In this document: piece by piece, positions 16,553-25,301 of the stretch
How the letters are laid out: every line of letters starts with the position of its first letter
Numbering within the stretch: position 1 is the first letter of the stretch
Source of the DNA: Phocaeicola_A sp036804505
GTDB taxonomy: Bacteria; Bacteroidota; Bacteroidia; Bacteroidales; Bacteroidaceae
Assembly: GCA_036804505.1 (NCBI GenBank)
Contig: DAIRSI010000015.1
Span: 1-64,000, forward strand
DNA length: 64,000 bases
Direction: 5' to 3'
The notes under the pieces: generated by a model
What the model was told of the DNA's origin: nothing
What the model saw: only the letters and a program-made list of their open reading frames with translations
The model's database searches: none
Made by a program: the position numbers and the translations under genes

Positions 16553-17773
16553 ATGAAAAACTTTATCAATGTGTTCGTGATGGCAGGACTGCTGTTGGCA
16601 GGACCTGTTGCGGGACAAAAGAAAATTCCTTTGGTCTATGGTGTGGAAAATTCGGGCGCTAAGTATGCGGCTCCGACCATGCCCGAATTGAATAATCTGC
16701 CGGTAATCAAGACTCTTCCGGACCCGTTTGCCTGGGCCGATGGCAAAGGACGCTCCGTGAAGTTCAAGGATTGGGAGAAGCATCGGACGGAAATCATCAG
16801 CCGGTTGCAGCATTATGAATTGGGACCGAAACCGATAGTGGATAAGAAGAATATCGAAGCCAGCCTGAAGAAAGACTCCCTTATCGTGATTGTCCATGCC
16901 GGCGGACAGGCTTTGAGATTATCGGCTTCCATCAAATACCCCTCCATCGGTGAGGGGCCGTTTCCTGCCATCATCGGCATTGGATTCGGGACGGGGTCAT
17001 TGCCTCCCGATATCTTCAATGACAGGAACATCGCACAAATTGCATTCAACTTTACTCAGGTGATGGCACATACACAGAAACGTGGCCAGGAACCGATAAA
17101 CCGTCTGTATCCGGATCTGGTGGAAATGGGGGCTTATAGCGCATGGCCGTGGGGAATCAGCCGAATCATCGACGGGCTGGAGATCCTTGGGGAGAAAAGC
17201 CGGATCGATTTGAAGCATCTGGCTGTTTCAGGATGTTCGTTTGCCGGGAAGATGGCGCTTTTTGCCGGGGCGTTCGATGAACGAATCGCTTTGGTCATTG
17301 CCCAGGAACCGGGAGGCGGCGGAGCGGATGCCTGGCGCGTTTCTGAAACTTTGGGAAAGGTGGAGACTTTGGGAAATACCAGTCACCAGTGGTTCAAGGA
17401 GAGTATGTTCCGGTTTGCCGGCGAGAATGTGTCGCGTCTGCCCATTGACCACCATGAGTTGGCGGCGCTAGTTGCTCCGCGGGCTCTGCTTGTTCTGGGG
17501 AATACCGATTATGAATGGCTGGCAGAACAATCCAATTATGTGTCATGCCGGGCGGCACATAAGGTGTGGGAGACTTTCGGCATCGGTGACCGTATGGGCT
17601 TTTCCATTCAGGGCGGGCACATGCACTGCGCGTTGCCCGACAGCCAGCGACCCGAAGTGGCGGCTTTTGTGGACAAGTTCCTGCTCGGCAAGCAGGATGC
17701 GGATACGCACGTGATGAGAGCAGATATGTTCAAGGATGTGGACTACATGAAGTGGATGCCTTGGGCCAAATAA
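16553..17773 (+). CDS. Glucuronoyl esterase-like alpha/beta hydrolase (CE15 type)
   Basis: About 406 aa with a signal peptide (MKNFINVFVMAGLLLAGPVAG). The fold and motifs match CE15 glucuronoyl esterases, which cleave esters of (4-O-methyl)glucuronic acid. The nucleophile motif is GCSFAGK (227-233, Ser-229), the acid region is EPGGGGADAWR, and the catalytic His lies in GGHMHCALPDSQRPE. The usual GCSRxGK has Arg where this protein has Phe-230, so activity on classic lignin-carbohydrate esters is uncertain. It has its own promoter and sits directly before the hybrid regulator and SusC/D genes, so it is probably part of that PUL. Confidence 0.8.
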   Translation: MKNFINVFVMAGLLLAGPVAGQKKIPLVYGVENSGAKYAAPTMPELNNLPVIKTLPDPFAWADGKGRSVKFKDWEKHRTEIISRLQHYELGPKPIVDKKNIEASLKKDSLIVIVHAGGQALRLSASIKYPSIGEGPFPAIIGIGFGTGSLPPDIFNDRNIAQIAFNFTQVMAHTQKRGQEPINRLYPDLVEMGAYSAWPWGISRIIDGLEILGEKSRIDLKHLAVSGCSFAGKMALFAGAFDERIALVIAQEPGGGGADAWRVSETLGKVETLGNTSHQWFKESMFRFAGENVSRLPIDHHELAALVAPRALLVLGNTDYEWLAEQSNYVSCRAAHKVWETFGIGDRMGFSIQGGHMHCALPDSQRPEVAAFVDKFLLGKQDADTHVMRADMFKDVDYMKWMPWAK

Positions 17774-17829
17774 CCCTTTTCTCACACATAAAAAAACTAT
17801 AATTCGACGTCGGCTTGTCTTTTTTATTT

Positions 17830-17837
17830 TATTTTTG
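17830..17837 (+). promoter_or_regulatory. -7 box upstream of the hybrid two-component gene
   Basis: TATTTTTG matches TAnnTTTG and lies 33 nt before the ATG at 17871. No -33 element is clear. It argues against the upstream in-frame ATG at 17835, which falls within the box. Confidence 0.5.
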
Positions 17838-17870
17838 CAGCATAGAACCCTGTCTAAAACTATAAAAAAG

Positions 17871-20800
17871 ATGAGCAGACGTTTTTTCATTCTTACCGCT
17901 ATCCTGTTTTTGTCCTTCCTTGCCGTTGCGGCTCAGAAACAAACCATGGAGTTCAAAGCTCTGACAGCCTTGAACGGATTGCCTACCAACGAAGTGCGCC
18001 GACTGTATCAAGACCGCGAGGGTTATCTCTGGATTGCCACCACCGACGGACTGTGCTCATTCGACGGTTATCAGATCAAGACTTACAAATCCAATATGTA
18101 CTCGCCCGGACTGATTTCGAACAACAATATCCGTTGCGTGGCGGAAGATGCATATCACCATATCTACATTGGGACTAACAGCGGGCTGAACATTCTTGAC
18201 AAGCAGACAGGGAAGATGAGAAACACCGGCAACAAGGAGTTCCTGAACAACGTAATCACTGCCATCCTTGTGACCCATAGCGGAATGGTCCTGATAGGGA
18301 CCGATACCGAACTATTTCGCTATTATCCCGAAAACAATACGTGTACCGTGTGCAGTTGGGGAGGAAGACGAACCCGGCAGGCACAGCATCTTTATGAGGA
18401 TTCCAAAGGGCAGGTCTGGATAGGAACCTTCAACGGACTCTTCCGCTTCGACCCGCAACGGAATCTTTTTTATGCCTATCCACAGCTTATTAACCAAAGT
18501 TCGGCCCATATCATTCTGGAAGATTCCTACCACCGGCTTTGGGTGGGGAGTTTCCGCGCCGGATTGTCCGTTATCGAGAATCCATACGACATTGATCACC
18601 TTAAGGTCCATTCTTTCGTGGCAGGGAATGGAGGCGGAAATGGTCTTCCTGACAATGTGGTGTATTCGCTTGCCGAGGATAAAACCAACCATACGCTTTG
18701 GGTGGGAACCCGAAGCGGAGTGAGCTTGCAGCCGCTCTTCAAGGATCGGATTACGGGCACTTTCACCAACTATCTGCCGGGGAAGGAACCGAATATTCCT
18801 TTTGATGAAGTGGATGCACTCATTCAGGACCGTCAGGGTACTATTTGGCTCGGCACGTTGGGCGGAGGAGTTTATTCCATCAATACCCGTCAGCCGATGT
18901 TCGGCCTTAACTCGCTGCCCGAGGTGAGAAAGGAACTTACCTCCAATTCCGTGCGAAGCATGATGATTAATACCGACGGGAAGATATGGCTTGGCATAGG
19001 CAGTTACGGACTGGTGATTCAGGACCGGAAGGCCGGTACTTATACCCATTTCTCGAAGATGCCTGCATTCAGCAAGTTCGGGTCCATGCCGACACTGAAC
19101 ACGATTGTCCGACTTCGCGACGGGCGTATCCTGATGGGGAGTTTCACCACCGGTTATTACGAATATGACGAGCGCAAACCAATGGGCGAACGCGCACAAA
19201 ACTATAATCAGAATAATACGCCCTGGCTGATGAATGCGAGGGTGTTTTCCATCATCGAAGACCGCTATGGCAACTGCTGGTTTGGCACGCGGGGGTTGAG
19301 GCGTTGCGATAGCAAGCGGCGCGGATTCGCCTTCAGCAAATTCATTGTGGAGGGCACGGACGTTACAAACAATGCTTTTCAGTGCCTCAAGGAACAAGAC
19401 GGCCGCTATATCTGGGCCGGAACAAGTGATGCCGGACTCGTGCGCATTGCCAATTATGGCGGCACCAGGGAACGAATGCAGTTCCGACTCTATTCGCGTG
19501 GGAACGGAAAGCTGAACTCCAATGATGTGCAGTGCATCTTTGTGGATTCCAAGGACCGACTTTGGGTGGGAACCGCCGGCGGCGGACTGAACCTGTATGA
19601 CAAAGAGAAAGACTGTTTTGTCTCCATGAACAAACTGTTGGACCTGCCGTGTGACGGGGTATTCAGCATTCTTGAGGATGAAGAGGGGCACTTGTGGATG
19701 GGAACCAATGCCGGTCTGCTCTTTCTGCGCGTGCAGCCCCGTCTGGAGGACAGTTCCTTCCGGATGTACACCATCTCGAGCGGACTGCAGGACAATATTT
19801 TCATGCGCGGGTGCGCTTTCAAGGCACCGGATGGTGAAATGTTTTTCGGAGGACACCGCGGATACAATTATTTCTACCCTTCCAAGCTGAAGCGCATGAA
19901 TCAGAATTCCAAGATTTCCATCACGGACATCAAGATATACAACGAATCGTGGGATGCATTTCCCATGGATGTGAGGGACAAGATATCCAAGCTGGCTCCC
20001 GATTTTACGGACAAGATTGTGCTCAATTACAAGCAGAACAATTTCAGCATCGAGTTTTCGGCCATGAATTTCATGAATCCGATGCAGAACAAATATGCCT
20101 TCAGATTGGATGGCTATGACCACGACTGGCAGACCACGGATGCCACTCATCGGTTTGCCTATTACAACAATCTGAAGTCGGGTACTTACGTGTTCCACCT
20201 CAAGGTGATGGACGAAAACGGTACCTGGAGCAAGAATGTGCGCACCATTGAAGTGGTGATTCTGCCACCGTTCTGGATGACTTGGTGGGCCTATGTTTTT
20301 TATGTGCTCATCATTGCCGGAGTGGTGTACGCCATCTGGCGGCAGGGAAAAATCCGCATGAAACAGCGCAACAAGTACCATCTGCTCAAGGTGGAGAAGG
20401 CCAAGGTGGAGGAACTGAACCACACCAAACTGCAGTTCTTCACCAACATCACCCATGAGTTACTCACACCGCTCACCATCATCTCCGCCACCATGGACGA
20501 ACTGAAAAAGGAAGTGCCCGGACATCAGGACTTGTATGAAATCATGAGCATACACATCGGCAGGCTGATGAGGCTCATTCAGCAGATTCTGGAGTTCAGG
20601 AAATCCGAATCAGGCAACCTGAGACTGCGCGTGTCGCCGGGGAATATCGCCACTTTTGTGAAGAATGAGGCCGAGAGTTTTGCTCCGCTCATCCGCAAGC
20701 GCAAACTGCATTTTTCCGTGCTGTGCAACCCCGAGGACATCACGGGATACTATGATTCCGACAAGTTGGACAAGATAATCTACAACCTGCTCTCGAACGC

Positions 20801-21968
20801 TGCCAAATATAATAAGGAGGGCGGTTTTGTGCAACTCAACCTCAGCTACGGCAAGGACAGGGATTTAATTGAGCTTTCTGTAAAGGATAATGGTGAGGGC
20901 ATTTCGGAAGAGGGGAGGAAGAATCTCTTCAAACGTTTCTACGAGGGCGATTACCGGCGGTTCAACACCATTGGAACAGGCATCGGACTGTCGCTCACGC
21001 GCGACCTGGTGGAACTGCACGGAGGAACCATTCGCGTGGAAAGCGCATTGGGCGAGGGTACCACGTTCTTTGTGACATTGCCCGTGGGCAGGGATTATTT
21101 CAAATCCGAGGAGATTGACGAACAGACGGTGCCGGTGCAGAAAACCATCACCGACATTATAGAAGCCGATGCTGCCGACATGCCTCGTCAGCCTGAGAAC
21201 GAACACACCGTGCTGTTGGTGGAGGACAACGAGGATCTGCTGCAGGTGATGCTGAAACTGTTGGGTCGCGACTACAAAGTGCTTCGTGCCACGAACGGCA
21301 AGGAAGGTATCGATGTGATTGAGAACGAGGATGTGGATATCATCGTGAGCGACGTAATGATGCCCGAAATGGACGGCATCGAGTTCACCCGCTACGTGAA
21401 GAACAACATCGACTACAGCCACATCCCCATCATTCTGCTCACCGCCAAGAACAAGGAAGAAGACCGTGCCGAGGCTTACGAGAGCGGTGCCGACGCCTTC
21501 ATCACCAAGCCGTTCAACCTGACGGTGCTCCATGCGCGCATCCGGAATCTGCTGAAGAAGAAGGAACGCACGGCACGCGACTTCAAGAACCAGCTGGTGT
21601 TCGAAATGAAAGAACTGGACTACACGAGCATGGACGAACAGTTCATGCAGAAGGCGGTGGACTGTGTGAACAAGCACCTTGACGATTCGGAATTTGATGT
21701 GCCGCAGTTCATCGACGAGATGGGCACCAGCAAAACCACGCTCTACAAGAAACTGAAATCACTCACCGGATTAAGCACCTCCTCGTTTATTCGCAACATC
21801 CGTCTGAAGGCCGCCTGTCGGGTGATGGAGGAGAACCCTGCCATCCGCATTTCCGACCTCGCTTACGAGGTGGGTTTCAATGACCCGAAATACTTCAGCC
21901 TCTGTTTCAAGAAAGAATTTGGAATGCTCCCCACGGATTATTGCGAACGGTTCTCGAAAGAGGAATAA
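17871..21968 (+). CDS. Hybrid two-component system sensor/regulator (HTCS)
   Basis: About 1365 aa combining sensor kinase and transcription factor in one inner-membrane protein. Order: signal peptide; periplasmic propeller repeats (about 30-720, many WIGT/WVGT units); Y_Y_Y domain (about 725-790); membrane segment (about 800-825); HisKA with His-862 in THELLTP; HATPase (NLLSNAAKYN, GTGIGLSLT); receiver with phospho-acceptor Asp-1161 (VSDVMMPEMDG); AraC-type HTH at the C terminus (about 1262-1360). HTCS proteins bind an oligosaccharide in the periplasm and activate the adjacent PUL. It precedes the SusC/SusD pair, its likely target. Codon choice is richer in C-ending codons than in housekeeping neighbours. 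Confidence 0.95.
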   Translation: MSRRFFILTAILFLSFLAVAAQKQTMEFKALTALNGLPTNEVRRLYQDREGYLWIATTDGLCSFDGYQIKTYKSNMYSPGLISNNNIRCVAEDAYHHIYIGTNSGLNILDKQTGKMRNTGNKEFLNNVITAILVTHSGMVLIGTDTELFRYYPENNTCTVCSWGGRRTRQAQHLYEDSKGQVWIGTFNGLFRFDPQRNLFYAYPQLINQSSAHIILEDSYHRLWVGSFRAGLSVIENPYDIDHLKVHSFVAGNGGGNGLPDNVVYSLAEDKTNHTLWVGTRSGVSLQPLFKDRITGTFTNYLPGKEPNIPFDEVDALIQDRQGTIWLGTLGGGVYSINTRQPMFGLNSLPEVRKELTSNSVRSMMINTDGKIWLGIGSYGLVIQDRKAGTYTHFSKMPAFSKFGSMPTLNTIVRLRDGRILMGSFTTGYYEYDERKPMGERAQNYNQNNTPWLMNARVFSIIEDRYGNCWFGTRGLRRCDSKRRGFAFSKFIVEGTDVTNNAFQCLKEQDGRYIWAGTSDAGLVRIANYGGTRERMQFRLYSRGNGKLNSNDVQCIFVDSKDRLWVGTAGGGLNLYDKEKDCFVSMNKLLDLPCDGVFSILEDEEGHLWMGTNAGLLFLRVQPRLEDSSFRMYTISSGLQDNIFMRGCAFKAPDGEMFFGGHRGYNYFYPSKLKRMNQNSKISITDIKIYNESWDAFPMDVRDKISKLAPDFTDKIVLNYKQNNFSIEFSAMNFMNPMQNKYAFRLDGYDHDWQTTDATHRFAYYNNLKSGTYVFHLKVMDENGTWSKNVRTIEVVILPPFWMTWWAYVFYVLIIAGVVYAIWRQGKIRMKQRNKYHLLKVEKAKVEELNHTKLQFFTNITHELLTPLTIISATMDELKKEVPGHQDLYEIMSIHIGRLMRLIQQILEFRKSESGNLRLRVSPGNIATFVKNEAESFAPLIRKRKLHFSVLCNPEDITGYYDSDKLDKIIYNLLSNAAKYNKEGGFVQLNLSYGKDRDLIELSVKDNGEGISEEGRKNLFKRFYEGDYRRFNTIGTGIGLSLTRDLVELHGGTIRVESALGEGTTFFVTLPVGRDYFKSEEIDEQTVPVQKTITDIIEADAADMPRQPENEHTVLLVEDNEDLLQVMLKLLGRDYKVLRATNGKEGIDVIENEDVDIIVSDVMMPEMDGIEFTRYVKNNIDYSHIPIILLTAKNKEEDRAEAYESGADAFITKPFNLTVLHARIRNLLKKKERTARDFKNQLVFEMKELDYTSMDEQFMQKAVDCVNKHLDDSEFDVPQFIDEMGTSKTTLYKKLKSLTGLSTSSFIRNIRLKAACRVMEENPAIRISDLAYEVGFNDPKYFSLCFKKEFGMLPTDYCERFSKEE

Positions 21969-22014
21969 TCCGGAGGATTATCGGTGCACTTTCGAAAAAA
22001 CGATGTAAGAATGT

Positions 22015-22162
22015 GACTTTCTTGGAGCCCTCGCGAAAAAATGGTCCAAGAAAGCTACTTTCTTCGACCGCTACGGCCCAAACACTCCAATTCCTTTGCC
22101 ACCACGTCCTTTCAGCCGAGGTAGAAAAATAGTCCGTTGAGGAAGAAAGACTATTTTTCGAC
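22015..22162. repeat. Cluster of inverted repeats upstream of the susC promoter
   Basis: CTTTCTTGGA (22017-22026) pairs with TCCAAGAAAG (22045-22054), whose AAGAAAG half can instead pair with CTTTCTT at 22059-22065. Downstream, GTAGAAAAATAGTC (22121-22134) pairs with GACTATTTTTCGAC (22149-22162), 13 of 14 positions. The cluster lies between the HTCS stop and the susC -7 box. It could terminate the HTCS transcript or form regulator-binding sites. Confidence 0.6.
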
Positions 22163-22204
22163 CTAAATTATCCAATTTTAAACTTCTTTTCACATTTTCA
22201 TAGA

Positions 22205-22212
22205 TAGTTTTG
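22205..22212 (+). promoter_or_regulatory. susC promoter, -7 box TAGTTTTG
   Basis: An exact TAnnTTTG box 39 nt ahead of the SusC start. No -33 TTTG is visible at the expected distance, as expected if an activator such as the adjacent HTCS is needed. Confidence 0.6.
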
Positions 22213-22250
22213 CAACGATGAATTTAATGTTTAACCCTTGAAACTCATTT

Positions 22251-25200
22251 ATGAAAAACAAAATGAATTCAAATCAAATCTTTGGGAATCGCAAGGCCCT
22301 ATGGACCTTGTTGATTTGCGCAGGTTGCATGGCAGGATTCCCTGTCTCGACATTTGCCGAAAGTAATGTAATGAAGACTGCAGCGCCGCAAAAAGTGCAG
22401 GTGTCCGGAACGGTGAAAGACTCCTCCGGTCAGCCCATCATCGGCGCCAGCATTCTGGAAGTTGGCACAGCCAACGGAACCATCTCCGACATGGACGGAA
22501 ACTTCTCCCTCTCCGTTTCGAACCGGGAAATCCGCATCTCTTATATCGGTTACATCACCCAGACTGTCAAGGTCACGGGCGGACGAATCAACATTGTTCT
22601 TAAGGACGACAGCAAGACTCTGGACGAAGTGGTAGTCGTAGGTTACGGTACCCAGAAGAAATCCGACGTCACCGGTTCCGTCACATCCGTCAACAAGGAC
22701 CGCCTCTCCAAGCTCCCCGTCACCAATGTGATGCAGGCTCTCGAAGGTTCCACTGCCGGAGTGCTCGTTACCCAAGGCTCCTCCATTCCGGGTGATTCTC
22801 CTTCAACCGTCATCCGTGGAAAGAACTCCATCAATGCCAGCACAGATCCTTATATAGTAGTCGATGGTGTGCCTATCAGCAAGAGCGGCGGCTCCCTGTC
22901 CGACATCAACCCGAACGATATCGAGAGCATGGAAATCCTGAAGGATGCTTCCGCAGTAGCCATCTACGGTACCAACGGTGCCAACGGTGTCATCCTCGTC
23001 ACGACCAAACGCGGAAAGAACGGCAAACCAACTATCCGATACAATGCCTATGCAGGTATCGAGGACTATGCCCACAAGCTCCGCATGCGCAACGGCGAGG
23101 AATACGTGCAGAAATACAAAGACTATATGCTCCAGAAAACCGGTACCGAACTCACCGGAACTCCCGTGCCCAACTCGGCCGAGGTGGACAACTATAACTC
23201 CGGAACCGAGACCGACTGGATTGACGAAATCTCCCAGACCGGTATCACCCAGGACCACAACCTCAGCATCAGCGGCGGTACGGACAATATGAAATACTTC
23301 GTTTCCGGCGAATACCTCGATCAGAAAGGTATCCTCAAAGGCTATCAGTACAAACGTTACAGTTTCCGTATGAACTTCGATGTGAACGTCACCGACTACC
23401 TCACTATCGGAACCAATGCCTATGTGGCAGCCCACAACAAAGACGGCGGCCGCGTGAACTTCCTTCTTGGCGTAGCCATGAGCCCTTATGCAAAAGAATT
23501 TGAAGACGACGGCAGCTACACCATCCTCCCCATGGCACCCGAGGAAATGTACGTGTCACCTTTCTGCAACTACAGCAAGAAATCCGACCGCCGCAGTGTC
23601 AATATCAACGGTAACGGATATGCCGAACTCAATTTCGGCAAAATCATCCCCGCACTTACCGGATTGAAATACCGCCTGAATTTCGGCTACAACTATCTGC
23701 CCACACGCAATTCCAGCTACGCCGGACTTGCAGCTTACGACAAGAACGGAACAGGTCAGACAATTAACACCGAAACCAACGCCTACACCATAGAGAACAT
23801 CGTGACCTACACGAAGGACATTCAGAAACACCACTTTGACCTCACCGGCCTCTACAGTGCACAGAATCGCAAATACCTCACCACCACAGCCAAGGCTGTA
23901 GGTTTCGTGAACGACCTTCTGGGTTTCAACTACCTCGACGGTGGAACCACCCAGACCACCAGTTCCTATGCCGACCGCTATGCAGCCATCAGCTACATGG
24001 GCCGCTTGAACTACTCCTATGACAGTCGCTACCTCTTCACCTTCACCGTACGTCGTGACGGTTCCTCCGTGTTTGGCGGAAACACCTCCAAGTACGGAAC
24101 ATTCCCTTCGGTTGCCCTTGGTTGGAACATCGCCAACGAGCAATTCATGAAGAAAGCCGAATGGCTGAACAACCTCAAGCTTCGTCTGTCTTATGGTAAA
24201 TCCGGTAACGAGGCCATCAGCGTCTATCAAACTATCTCCAAATATGCGGCAGCCGCCTTGGCCATGAACGGCAAGACCCTCACCGGAATCTATCCTAATT
24301 CATTAGGAAATGCAAACCTTGGCTGGGAGACAACCAAGAGCTTCAACGTCGGTCTCGACTGGGGAATCTTCAGCAACCGCATCAACGGTAACTTCGATGT
24401 TTACAAATCAAACACATCCGGTTTGCTGCTGAAGCGCAACCTCCCGAAAGTAACCGGTTATTCCAGCGTATATGAAAATATCGGCAAGACATCCAATCTC
24501 GGTATCGAAGCAACGGTAACCAGCCGCAACATCGTAACCAAGAATTTCACTTGGCAGACCGACCTCGTTTTTGCCTACAACAAGAACAAAATCGTGGACC
24601 TCTACGGTGACAAGACCGACGACAAAGGCAACGGCTGGTTCATCGGCAAACCTATTTCCGCAGTCTATGACTACAAGATGCTCGGCATCTGGCAGAAGAG
24701 CGAAATCGACGCAGGCCTTAACAAGGGCTGGGACGACACCGCAGTAGCCGGCGACATCAAGTTCGAAGATACCAACAAGGACGGCAAAATCACCTCTGAT
24801 GACAAACAAGTACTTGGCCATCGCGATCCAACCTGGACAGGTGGTATCACCAACAAGTTCTCCTACAAGAACTGGGCGTTGAGCGTCTTCATTCAGACAG
24901 CCCAAGGCATGATGAAGAGCAACTCCGACATCAGAACTTACGATGAGACATGGCGTATCAACACTCCTGCAGTGTTCGGCTATTGGACCTCAGCCAATCT
25001 CAACAACGAATATCCACGCCTCACCTATAACAATACTTACGGTTATGGATATTCACGCAAGGCAAACTACACCCGTCTGAAGGACATCACCCTGAGCTAT
25101 ACTTTCAACGAAAGCCAAATCAGCAAACTGGGTCTGGGTGCACTCACCATCTATGCCAGCGGACGCAACCTCCACACTTGGACACCTTGGGTGGGATGGG

Positions 25201-25301
25201 ATCCTGAAGCAAGCCTCACCAACCGTGGCTGGAGCAATTGGGAAGACAACTATCCTCTCACCAAGAGTTTTGTAATAGGCATTAATCTTACATTAAAATA
25301 A
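22251..25301 (+). CDS. SusC-type TonB-dependent glycan transporter (HTCS-linked PUL)
   Basis: A 1016-aa outer-membrane importer that works with its SusD lid. It has a signal peptide (about 1-36), a carboxypeptidase-D-like N-terminal domain (about 45-125), a TonB box region (DEVVVVGYGTQKKSDVTGSV), a plug (about 140-250) and a 22-strand beta-barrel ending in a hydrophobic strand. There is no STN signalling domain, consistent with control by the HTCS rather than by an ECF sigma. Codons ending in C (ACC, ATC, CTC, TAC) are strikingly frequent compared with the second SusC in this window. Its stop overlaps the susD start (TAATG). Confidence 0.95.
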   Translation: MKNKMNSNQIFGNRKALWTLLICAGCMAGFPVSTFAESNVMKTAAPQKVQVSGTVKDSSGQPIIGASILEVGTANGTISDMDGNFSLSVSNREIRISYIGYITQTVKVTGGRINIVLKDDSKTLDEVVVVGYGTQKKSDVTGSVTSVNKDRLSKLPVTNVMQALEGSTAGVLVTQGSSIPGDSPSTVIRGKNSINASTDPYIVVDGVPISKSGGSLSDINPNDIESMEILKDASAVAIYGTNGANGVILVTTKRGKNGKPTIRYNAYAGIEDYAHKLRMRNGEEYVQKYKDYMLQKTGTELTGTPVPNSAEVDNYNSGTETDWIDEISQTGITQDHNLSISGGTDNMKYFVSGEYLDQKGILKGYQYKRYSFRMNFDVNVTDYLTIGTNAYVAAHNKDGGRVNFLLGVAMSPYAKEFEDDGSYTILPMAPEEMYVSPFCNYSKKSDRRSVNINGNGYAELNFGKIIPALTGLKYRLNFGYNYLPTRNSSYAGLAAYDKNGTGQTINTETNAYTIENIVTYTKDIQKHHFDLTGLYSAQNRKYLTTTAKAVGFVNDLLGFNYLDGGTTQTTSSYADRYAAISYMGRLNYSYDSRYLFTFTVRRDGSSVFGGNTSKYGTFPSVALGWNIANEQFMKKAEWLNNLKLRLSYGKSGNEAISVYQTISKYAAAALAMNGKTLTGIYPNSLGNANLGWETTKSFNVGLDWGIFSNRINGNFDVYKSNTSGLLLKRNLPKVTGYSSVYENIGKTSNLGIEATVTSRNIVTKNFTWQTDLVFAYNKNKIVDLYGDKTDDKGNGWFIGKPISAVYDYKMLGIWQKSEIDAGLNKGWDDTAVAGDIKFEDTNKDGKITSDDKQVLGHRDPTWTGGITNKFSYKNWALSVFIQTAQGMMKSNSDIRTYDETWRINTPAVFGYWTSANLNNEYPRLTYNNTYGYGYSRKANYTRLKDITLSYTFNESQISKLGLGALTIYASGRNLHTWTPWVGWDPEASLTNRGWSNWEDNYPLTKSFVIGINLTLK

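Noticed and set aside
18312..20456. 714-codon open frame antisense to the HTCS gene
   Set aside because: Very long, but its His/Val-rich product has no recognisable domain and it mirrors codon bias of the real gene; best explained as a shadow frame.
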